Assembly: GCA_023247575.1 (NCBI GenBank)
Contig: JAHFGE010000060.1
Coordinates: 1 to 9,021 of the forward strand
Length of the DNA: 9,021 nt
From: Candidatus Omnitrophota bacterium
Lineage (GTDB): Bacteria; Omnitrophota; Gorgyraeia; Zapsychrales; Fredricksoniimonadaceae
Direction: 5' to 3'
In this document: piece by piece, positions 1-5,513 of the stretch
Layout: every line of letters starts with the position of its first letter
Numbering within the stretch: the first letter of the stretch is position 1
Notes under the pieces: generated by a model
What the model saw: the letters and a program-made list of their open reading frames with translations, nothing else
Databases searched by the model: none
Told to the model about the DNA's origin: nothing
Position numbers and translations under genes: made by a program

Positions 1-354
1 TTACCGTTAGATCCTGCAGTGCTCACTAATGGTGGGGCGGGTTTGCCCGTCCTGGATCGTCCGAAGGACGGGCCAGGGAACCCCCCCCCACCAAAAGCGG
101 ATTATGAGTATGAACCAGAGCAAAATGAACTCATTGGATTTTTAATCTCTAAATTTTTGAATTTTAAAATTTATTTTGCACTTTTAGAAAACGCAGCGGG
201 CGAACACGGAGCGCGTATGGCGGCTATGGATAAGGCCTCACAAAACACCAATGATTTGATTGATCACTATATTCTTTTGCGTAATCGTGCTCGTCAGGCC
301 GCTATCACCACAGAATTGACTGAAATTATTTCAGGAGCGGAAGCATTAAAATGA
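1..354 (+). CDS. atpG: F-type ATP synthase gamma subunit, C-terminal part (5' end outside window)
   Basis: This is the 3' end of the gene for the central rotor-stalk subunit of F1Fo ATP synthase, a peripheral membrane complex on the cytoplasmic face. The frame is open from base 1 and ends at TGA 352-354, so the GTG at 19 is not a real start. After an LPL segment and a long insert comes DYEYEP, then the conserved gamma C-terminal helix with EHGARMAAMDKAS, the RARQAAITTELTEI signature and a GAEAL end. These are family hallmarks. The oddity is codons 11-31, a Gly/Pro-rich stretch encoded by a GC-rich palindrome (31-92). It lengthens a loop that in E. coli gamma, as I remember it, has only about a dozen residues. 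The frame is kept across it, so the gene is probably functional. atpD follows after 21 bp. Confidence 0.95.
   Translation, partial: LPLDPAVLTNGGAGLPVLDRPKDGPGNPPPPKADYEYEPEQNELIGFLISKFLNFKIYFALLENAAGEHGARMAAMDKASQNTNDLIDHYILLRNRARQAAITTELTEIISGAEALK
31..92. repeat. GC-rich imperfect palindrome inserted in frame within atpG
   Basis: The ends are GGTGGGG (31-37) and a C-run ending CCACC (88-92). An inner perfect 9-bp stem pairs 45-53 (GCCCGTCCT) with 65-73 (AGGACGGGC) around an 11-nt loop. The outer arms 31-43 and 79-92 pair with one mismatch or indel. The element is far more GC-rich than its surroundings. It has no stop codon in the atpG frame and is translated as Gly/Pro-rich residues, so it behaves like the palindromic elements known to sit inside Rickettsia and Wolbachia genes. 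That comparison is by form, not by sequence match. No second copy was found in this window, so its repetitive nature is inferred. No clear target-site duplication is visible. Confidence 0.7.
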
Positions 355-375
355 CACAATGATAGAAAGGATTGT

Positions 376-1779
376 ATGAAACTGCAAGGAAAAGTGATTC
401 AAGTTCTAGGTGCCATTGTGGATGTGTATTTTCCCTCAGAAGGATTACCACCGATTGGGACGGCTCTTAAAACAACCAATAAAATCATTAGTGAAAGACA
501 AGACAATTTGACATTGGAAGTGGCCCACCATTTAGGAGACAGCATCGTACGTACGATTGCGCTCGATAGCACTGATGGTTTGGTGCGCGGCCAGCCTGTT
601 ACAAACACAGGTGGCGGTTTAATGATGCCTGTAGGTAAAGGAACTTTAGGGCGAGTCATGAATCTGTTAGGAGATCCCATTGACCAAGCAGGTCCCATAA
701 AGGCTGAAAAATATATGCCTATTCATCGTTTGGCTCCACCTGTTGAGGAACAGGATACTTCCACTTCTATTCTAGTCACAGGCATTAAGGTGGTCGACCT
801 TTTAGCTCCTTATCGAAAAGGAGGCAAAATTGGGCTTTTTGGAGGTGCAGGGGTGGGTAAAACCGTTATCATTCAAGAGCTTATTCATAATATCGCCAAA
901 GAGCACGGTGGTTATTCCGTATTTGCAGGAGTAGGAGAACGAACCCGTGAAGGAACCGCTCTTTATAAGGAAATGAAAGAGGCGGGTATTATTAATAAAA
1001 CCTCTTTAATTTATGGCCAGATGAATGAACCACCAGGAGCCCGTGCGCGTGTGGGTTTATCAGCGTTAACGGTGGCAGAATATTTTCGGGACGAAATGCA
1101 TCAGGATGTGCTCTTGTTTATTGATAACATTTTCCGTTTTACTCAGGCGGGATCGGAAGTATCTGTCCTTTTAGGCCGCATTCCATCGGCCGTCGGCTAT
1201 CAGCCAACTTTAGGGACAGATATGGGAGAACTGCAAGAGCGTATTACCTCCACCAAAAACGGTTCGGTCACTTCTATTCAGGCTATCTATGTGCCGGCCG
1301 ATGATTATACCGATCCCGCACCAGCAACTACTTTTGCTCACTTGGATGCCACCACAGAGCTTTCTCGTTCTATTGTTGAGTTAGGTATTTATCCAGCGGT
1401 TGATCCCTTGACTTCATCCTCAACGATTTTGAGCCCAGAAGTAGTAGGGGAAGAACATTATAAGGTGGCTAGGAGTGTCCAGGAAATTTTACAAAAATAC
1501 AAAGAGCTTCAGGATATTATCGCCATTTTGGGTATGGATGAACTTTCCGAAGAGGATCGTTTAACCGTTGAGCGGGCCCGTAAAATCCAAAAATTTTTGT
1601 CACAACCATTTCATGTGGCAGAACAGTTTACGGGAATTGCCGGCACATATGTGCCCTTGGAAGAAACGATCCGTTCGTTTAAGGAGATCCTGGAAGGCAA
1701 GCATGACAGTATTCCTGAACAGGCTTTTTACATGGTCGGAAATATTGATGAAGTATTAGCAAAGGCAAAAACGCTATAA
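376..1779 (+). CDS. atpD: F-type ATP synthase beta subunit
   Basis: This is the catalytic subunit of F1 ATP synthase, which makes ATP from ADP and phosphate driven by the ion gradient, or runs in reverse. At 467 aa it is full length. The P-loop GGAGVGKT is at residues 156-163, GERTREG at 187-193, and the Walker B region LLFIDN at about 246-251. The alpha/beta family signature PAVDPLTSSS is at 340-349 and the rotor-contact loop DELSEED at 388-394. All key residues are present. The ATG is preceded by AAAGGA (366-371) and the N-terminus begins with the usual beta-barrel GKVIQVLGAIVDV. The stop TAA shares its last base with the atpC start, implying translational coupling. Confidence 0.98.
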   Translation: MKLQGKVIQVLGAIVDVYFPSEGLPPIGTALKTTNKIISERQDNLTLEVAHHLGDSIVRTIALDSTDGLVRGQPVTNTGGGLMMPVGKGTLGRVMNLLGDPIDQAGPIKAEKYMPIHRLAPPVEEQDTSTSILVTGIKVVDLLAPYRKGGKIGLFGGAGVGKTVIIQELIHNIAKEHGGYSVFAGVGERTREGTALYKEMKEAGIINKTSLIYGQMNEPPGARARVGLSALTVAEYFRDEMHQDVLLFIDNIFRFTQAGSEVSVLLGRIPSAVGYQPTLGTDMGELQERITSTKNGSVTSIQAIYVPADDYTDPAPATTFAHLDATTELSRSIVELGIYPAVDPLTSSSTILSPEVVGEEHYKVARSVQEILQKYKELQDIIAILGMDELSEEDRLTVERARKIQKFLSQPFHVAEQFTGIAGTYVPLEETIRSFKEILEGKHDSIPEQAFYMVGNIDEVLAKAKTL

Positions 1780-2030
1780 TGTTCCATTTATCCATCATTA
1801 CACCATCTGGTAAGACTTTTGAAGATACTGTTGAAAGCGTGGCGGCTCCAGGACTTATGGGAGGCTTTGAAGTTTATTCCAAGCATATGCCTATGCTATG
1901 TGCACTTAAAACAGGAGCTGTGCGTATTAGAAAAGCAGACAAAGAACAAACGGTGAAGATTGACAGTGGAATCCTTGAAGTTAATGCTGCTCACAATGTT
2001 TTATTATTGACTGATCAAATCATAGGGTAA
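1779..2030 (+). CDS. atpC: F-type ATP synthase epsilon subunit, short form (beta-sandwich domain only)
   Basis: This is the epsilon subunit of F1, which couples gamma to the c-ring. The 83 residues match the N-terminal beta-sandwich: an N-terminal LSIITPSGKTFEDTVESVAAPG, then GGFEVYSKHMPML (equivalent to the usual G-x-F-x-V-x-x-x-H motif), and a GILEVN strand near residues 64-69. Typical epsilon proteins are about 130-140 aa and end in a two-helix hairpin that inhibits ATP hydrolysis. That hairpin is absent here. There is no room for it downstream, since the next gene begins 2 bp after the stop, so this is a naturally short subunit and not a frameshift. Short epsilons are known in some other bacterial groups. 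The start overlaps the atpD stop by one base. Confidence 0.93.
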   Translation: MFHLSIITPSGKTFEDTVESVAAPGLMGGFEVYSKHMPMLCALKTGAVRIRKADKEQTVKIDSGILEVNAAHNVLLLTDQIIG

Positions 2031-2032
2031 AG

Positions 2033-3271
2033 ATGCAAAAACGACGTGTCGTCATTACAGGTTTAGGTGTTGTCGCTGCTAATGGTATAGGCAAAGAAAA
2101 ATTCTGGCAGGCTAACACAGAAGGTCGTTCAGGTATAGACTGCGTCACTTCTTTTGACACCGACGGCTTTGATTCCCATGTGGCTGGCCAGGTCAGGAAT
2201 TTTAATCCTTCTGAATATATGCCGGCCCAGGTTGTTAACAAAGTGGACCGCTTTGTCCATTTTGGACTGGCAACCTCACAGATGGCCTTAGCCGACAGCC
2301 ATCTGGATTTATCCCAAGAGGATAAAATCAGGGTAGGTGTTATCATAGGTTCCGGTTTAGGCGGTATTTTGTTTCATGAAGAGCAAATGATGGTAGCTTA
2401 CGACAAAGGAGCCCATCGATTGAATCCTTTATGTGTTCCTAAAGTCAGCCCCAATGCGGTATCAAGCCATATTGCTATCCAGTACGGCCTTTTAGGGCCT
2501 AATATGGTTATTTCAACCGCCTGTGCTTCCGGCGGCCTGGGAGTGGGGGAGGCTTTTCGCAAAATTCAGTGGTCTGACATGGATGTGTGTTTTGCCGGTG
2601 GAGTTGATGCTCCTTTAACGCGATTTACTTTTGGTGCTTATTGCTCTTTACGGGTACTTTCCAAAAAAAATGATCCACCCCAGCAAGCTTCCCGTCCTTT
2701 TGACCGCTTACGGGATGGTTTTGTACTGGCAGAAGGAGGGGCAGTGTTGATTTTAGAAGAATTAAACCATGCCCTTAAAAGAAATGCTAAAATCTATGCG
2801 GAATTAATTGGCTATGCAGCTAATTCAGGGGCTTATCATATGGTTATCCCGGATATCGAAGGTAAAGATGCTGCCAAGGTTATGATGGCTGCCCTTAAAG
2901 ATGCTCATTTAGAAGGCATTGATTATATTAATGCCCATGCCACATCGACTCAGGCTAATGACCAGGCAGAAACCAGAGCCATTAAAGCTGTTTTTGGAGA
3001 AAGGGCGTATCAATTACCGATTTCTTCCACCAAGTCCATGATTGGACATAGTATTGGGGCAGCCGGTGCTATTGAAGCTGTGGTTTGTGCTTTGGCTATT
3101 GAGCATCAATTTATTCCTCCCACCATTAATTACAAAGAAAAGGATCCAGCTTGCGATTTAGATTATGTCCCTAATGAGGGGCGGAATGCCCGTATCAATA
3201 CAGTTTTATCCAATTCTTTCGGGTTCGGTAACTGTAATGCCTCTTTAATTTTTTCGAAATGGAAAGGATAA
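2033..3271 (+). CDS. fabF: Beta-ketoacyl-ACP synthase II-type (FabF-like) condensing enzyme
   Basis: This is a cytosolic condensing enzyme that joins malonyl-ACP to an acyl-ACP, releasing CO2, in type II fatty-acid or related acyl-chain synthesis. At 412 aa it is the usual FabF length. The Cys-His-His triad is visible: C164 in STACASGG, H302 in NAHATST and H339 in KSMIGHSIGAAG, with K334 before it. The C-terminal glycine motif reads NSFGFGNCN (394-402) where FabF usually has NSFGFGGTN, so two positions next to the gatekeeper Phe398 differ. That could alter acyl-chain preference (inference). The gene follows atpC after 2 bp with only a weak AGGG Shine-Dalgarno, suggesting coupled translation, and it is paired with the ACP gene 4 bp downstream. 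It may be the housekeeping FabF or a specialised paralogue. Confidence 0.9.
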   Translation: MQKRRVVITGLGVVAANGIGKEKFWQANTEGRSGIDCVTSFDTDGFDSHVAGQVRNFNPSEYMPAQVVNKVDRFVHFGLATSQMALADSHLDLSQEDKIRVGVIIGSGLGGILFHEEQMMVAYDKGAHRLNPLCVPKVSPNAVSSHIAIQYGLLGPNMVISTACASGGLGVGEAFRKIQWSDMDVCFAGGVDAPLTRFTFGAYCSLRVLSKKNDPPQQASRPFDRLRDGFVLAEGGAVLILEELNHALKRNAKIYAELIGYAANSGAYHMVIPDIEGKDAAKVMMAALKDAHLEGIDYINAHATSTQANDQAETRAIKAVFGERAYQLPISSTKSMIGHSIGAAGAIEAVVCALAIEHQFIPPTINYKEKDPACDLDYVPNEGRNARINTVLSNSFGFGNCNASLIFSKWKG

Positions 3272-3275
3272 ATAT

Positions 3276-3527
3276 ATGGCAGATATTAACGTCGAGCAGA
3301 CAGTGAAGGAAGTCCTGGCTCAACAACTTAATATCGATGTCAATACTATCAAATTAGAGTCGCGGCTATCGGAAGATTTAGGACTGGATTCTTTTGGTGC
3401 CGTTGAAATGGCCTTTGCCTTGGAAGAGAAATTTGGTCTAAAGATATCCGATGATGCCATCTACACCGCTAAAATAGTCAAAGATATTGTCGATTATATT
3501 TTCAATCAACTCTTCCCAAAGGGTTAA
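3276..3527 (+). CDS. Acyl carrier protein
   Basis: This small acidic protein carries growing acyl chains on a phosphopantetheine arm. It has 83 residues with the PP-binding motif EDLGLDSFGAVEM; Ser39 is the attachment site, and helix III/IV follow with ALEEKFGLKISDD and VKDIVDYIF. The motif is DSFG where housekeeping AcpP usually has DSLD, which is a feature seen in many dedicated ACPs. The start is supported by AAAGGA at 3263-3268. The gene lies 4 bp after the FabF-like gene, so the two probably act as an enzyme-carrier pair. No other fatty-acid gene (fabD, fabG, fabH, fabZ) is in the window, so whether it is the main ACP or a special one is undecided. I leave the symbol empty for that reason. 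Confidence 0.93.
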   Translation: MADINVEQTVKEVLAQQLNIDVNTIKLESRLSEDLGLDSFGAVEMAFALEEKFGLKISDDAIYTAKIVKDIVDYIFNQLFPKG

Positions 3528-3545
3528 CCAGCCACCACCTCCCTA

Positions 3546-3561
3546 TGTGACCGCCGTCACA
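3546..3561. promoter_or_regulatory. CRP-type operator palindrome
   Basis: A perfect 16-bp inverted repeat, TGTGAC-CGCC-GTCACA, fits the CRP-family consensus TGTGA-N6-TCACA exactly. It lies about 108 bp upstream of the NikMN-like gene and 18 bp after the ACP stop, in the only sizeable non-coding gap of the window. It could also fold as a 6-bp hairpin with a 4-nt loop, but no T-run follows, so it is not an intrinsic terminator. The likely role is binding of a CRP/FNR-superfamily dimer controlling the nickel-hydrogenase operon. The regulator is not in this window: the nearby cNMP-fold protein has no DNA-binding domain. Confidence 0.6.
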
Positions 3562-3576
3562 GCCAACTTTCCCTAT

Positions 3577-3615
3577 TTGTGTTAAGAATAATAATGTCTC
3601 CAAGATAAATATAAA
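3577..3615 (+). promoter_or_regulatory. Possible promoter region of the nikMN-hox operon
   Basis: An AT-rich stretch follows the operator. TTGTGT (3577-3582) is a possible -35, and GATAAA (3604-3609) or TATAAA (3610-3615) a possible -10. The spacing is longer than ideal (21 bp or more). With a start site near 3616 the operator centre would lie near -62, the position of a class I CRP-activated promoter, which tolerates a poor -35. This is a weak inference from pattern alone. Confidence 0.25.
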
Positions 3616-3657
3616 GCCTAAATGTTTGTACAAGGGACGAAGTCTTTTTTATTGGTG

Positions 3658-3663
3658 AGGAGG
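3658..3663 (+). promoter_or_regulatory. Strong Shine-Dalgarno site for the NikMN-like gene
   Basis: AGGAGG sits 5 bases before the ATG at 3669. It fixes a start that gives the Met-His-Ile-Pro N-terminus needed for metal binding in this family. Confidence 0.75.
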
Positions 3664-3668
3664 GGAAA

Positions 3669-4556
3669 ATGCATATTCCAAGTTCAATGTTACACGGGAA
3701 TATTTGCCCGGTCACGGCTGCCGTTAGCGCAGCAGGAATTGTAGGAGCTTCTTATCTTGCCTATCGTTGCCGTGAGAAACCTAGCGTTACAGGCTTTAGT
3801 ACTGTAACAGCCATGATTTTTGCTGTTCAAATGCTCAATTACCCCATCAGCCATGGGACATCTGGACATCTTTTGGGAGGAGTTATGGCTGCTAGTATTT
3901 TAGGTATCCCTTTTGCTGTATTGTCTATGGCCGTCGCTTTGAGTGTTCAAGCGGTATTTTTTGCCGATGGGGGCATGAATACACTGGGAGCGAATATCTT
4001 AAATATGGGACTAATTGGAGCTGGTTTAAGTGGAGGAATTCTTTATGTATTGAGGAAAAATAATGTTAAGGGTACTTTAGCATTAGCTATGACTTCATGG
4101 CTGTCAGTAGTTTTAGCTGCCAGTGCTTGTTCTATAGAACTTAGTGTATCCAAAGTCATGAGTTTGAAGGATGTGTTGCCGGCTATGGTCAGTATTCATG
4201 CAATCATTGGTATGGGAGAAGCCGTTGCTACTGTAGTTTTAATGTCTATTTTGGTCACAGGTTATGCCAAGCGAAGTATGATTTTAGCTTTAGTGGGCGC
4301 TTTACTTACTCCATTAAGTAGCCAATTACCTGACGGATTAATGTGGATTTCTACACAAAAGTCGTTTCCTATTTTTGAAAATTTTTCTTACCAGGCGCTC
4401 ATGGCAGGTTATATCGTGCCCGCCTTTGGCTTAGGAGTTATTGCCAAAATAGCCGCAGCTTTGGTAGGTGTATTTCTGGTTTTTATTTCGGTGTTTATCT
4501 TGGCAAGTTTAATTAAACGGATATCTTTGACAGGAGGCCAGTATGAAAGAAGTTAA
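3669..4556 (+). CDS. NikMN-type nickel ECF transporter component (CbiM family with PDGLE region)
   Basis: This is an integral membrane substrate-binding component of an energy-coupling-factor transporter for Ni2+ (or Co2+). The N-terminus MHIP is the CbiM/NikM hallmark: in the solved NikM structure Met1, His2 and His67 bind the metal, as I recall, and here His2 and His67 (in SHGTSGHLLGG) are in place. Further family motifs are LFADGG-like FFADGGMNTLGANILNMG (97-114) and IHAIIGMGEA (176-185). About seven or eight hydrophobic segments are visible. The C-terminal region has LPDGLMW (220-226), matching the PDGLE/NikN-type extension, and a final membrane helix at about 247-283, so M and N parts are fused. 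Placement directly before hydrogenase genes favours nickel. No NikQ (T) or NikO (ATPase) gene is in the window. Its end overlaps the next gene by 14 bp. Confidence 0.85.
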   Translation: MHIPSSMLHGNICPVTAAVSAAGIVGASYLAYRCREKPSVTGFSTVTAMIFAVQMLNYPISHGTSGHLLGGVMAASILGIPFAVLSMAVALSVQAVFFADGGMNTLGANILNMGLIGAGLSGGILYVLRKNNVKGTLALAMTSWLSVVLAASACSIELSVSKVMSLKDVLPAMVSIHAIIGMGEAVATVVLMSILVTGYAKRSMILALVGALLTPLSSQLPDGLMWISTQKSFPIFENFSYQALMAGYIVPAFGLGVIAKIAAALVGVFLVFISVFILASLIKRISLTGGQYERS

Positions 4557-4995
4557 TTTAACTTCGTATCCTTTTTTCAATGGAATGAAGAGGGAACATA
4601 TAGCTCTTCTTTCTCACCATGCTATCAAAGAGACGTTTAGAGCCAACAATTATATATTTCGAGAAAAAAAAGAAGCTTCGGAATTTTTCTTGATCCTTAA
4701 AGGAAAAATATCAATTGAAGTTATTTCCCCGGAAGGTAAACAATTTTCTATACAGGTTTTAAAACAAGGAGACACGTTGGGGTGGTCTTGGCTGATTCCT
4801 CCCCATGAATGGAGGTTCAGTGCCCGGGCCATGGAAGGCATAGAAGTGCTCACTATGGATGGAAAATATCTTCGGGAAAAATGTAAAAAAGACCATGATT
4901 TAGGTTATGAGCTTTTTAGGCGATTGGCTGGAGTTTTTGTGCAGAGGCTCGAGGCTACTCTGCGGCAATTGGTAGAAATGTATCATGCGGCGTAG
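4543..4995 (+). CDS. Stand-alone cyclic-nucleotide-binding-fold protein, HoxI-like by context
   Basis: The 150-aa protein has one CRP-type effector domain (about residues 8-125: FFNGMKREHIALL, FLILKGKISIEV, LKQGDTLGWSW) and a C-terminal helix. It ends without a helix-turn-helix, so it is not a DNA-binding regulator. The phosphate-binding cassette reads LGWSWLIPPHEWRFSARA (79-96): the Glu of the usual GE-L motif is replaced by Trp-Ser, while R91 and R95 remain, so classical cAMP binding is doubtful. The tail has REKCKKDHDLGYELFRRLA. HoxI of the Ralstonia eutropha soluble hydrogenase, from memory, is a similar small cNMP-fold subunit linked to NADPH binding. Position directly before hoxE suggests a hydrogenase accessory subunit or ligand sensor (inference). 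SD AGGAGG lies at 4532-4537. The start is inside the end of the NikMN gene. Confidence 0.8.
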   Translation: MKEVNLTSYPFFNGMKREHIALLSHHAIKETFRANNYIFREKKEASEFFLILKGKISIEVISPEGKQFSIQVLKQGDTLGWSWLIPPHEWRFSARAMEGIEVLTMDGKYLREKCKKDHDLGYELFRRLAGVFVQRLEATLRQLVEMYHAA

Positions 4996-5003
4996 GAGTC
5001 CCT

Positions 5004-5513
5004 ATGAAACCAAAAAGGAACTTAGATAGAGAATTTTCCAGAACAGATCCGTGCGTGAAGCTTGTCATAGACAAGATCGAAAAGGAAAACTATCGGCCGG
5101 ATGCTTTGATTGAAATACTTCATGTGGCCCAAAATGCCTATGGTTATCTTCCTATGGAGGTACTTAGTTTTATTGCCAAAGAGCTACGTTTACCACCCAG
5201 TCGGGTCTATGCGACGGTAACTTTTTACCATCTTTTTTCCTTAAAACCCAGAGGGGATCATACCTGTTTGGTATGTACGGGAACAGCTTGTTATGTCAAA
5301 GGGGCTCAAGCGATTTTGGAGGAGTTAGAAAATAAATTTCATTTAAAACCCGGGGAAGTTACTTGCGACAAAAAATTAGGGCTACGGACCGCCCGTTGCA
5401 TTGAAGGATGCGGGTTGGCACCGGTGGTCGTTGTCGATGAAGAAGTTTTATCAAATGTCAAGCCGGAAGAAATTAATGACAAAGTTTTAGCCAAAATGGG
5501 AGTCAAGGTATGA
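5004..5513 (+). CDS. hoxE: Bidirectional [NiFe]-hydrogenase diaphorase subunit HoxE (NuoE-like)
   Basis: This is a 169-aa electron-transfer subunit with a thioredoxin-like [2Fe-2S] fold, homologous to NuoE of respiratory complex I. It belongs to the HoxEFU diaphorase that exchanges electrons between NAD(P)H or ferredoxin and the hydrogenase. The four cluster cysteines are C91 and C96 (CTGTAC) and C132 and C136 (RCIEGCGLAP). The N-terminal helical part contains ILHVAQNAYGYLP and VYATVTFYHLFSL, typical of the family. The start has AGGAG (4994-4998) overlapping the previous stop. The end overlaps hoxF by 4 bp (ATGA). HoxE is distinguished from NuoE here by its neighbours hoxF, hoxU and hoxY. Confidence 0.93.
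   Translation: MKPKRNLDREFSRTDPCVKLVIDKIEKENYRPDALIEILHVAQNAYGYLPMEVLSFIAKELRLPPSRVYATVTFYHLFSLKPRGDHTCLVCTGTACYVKGAQAILEELENKFHLKPGEVTCDKKLGLRTARCIEGCGLAPVVVVDEEVLSNVKPEEINDKVLAKMGVKV

Noticed and set aside
19..354. Separate small gene starting at GTG 19
   Set aside because: The frame is open from base 1 and the product is clearly the gamma-subunit C-terminus; the GTG is an internal codon.
399..698. Minus-strand open frame inside atpD
   Set aside because: It is the antisense shadow of a conserved gene with no recognisable protein features; the same holds for the minus-strand frames in fabF, the cNMP-fold gene, hoxF, hoxU, hoxY and hoxH.
1568..1759. Second plus-strand frame over the atpD 3' end, possibly a frameshift
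   Set aside because: The atpD frame is complete and conserved to its end, so this is an overlapping shadow.
3626..3633. TTGTACAA palindrome as a second operator
   Set aside because: Eight bases only, with no matching partner; easily expected by chance in AT-rich DNA.
3632..3654. Possible intrinsic terminator: GAC-GAA-GTC followed by a T-run
   Set aside because: The stem has only three Watson-Crick pairs plus wobble extension and sits right against the ribosome binding site of the NikMN-like gene; too weak to call.
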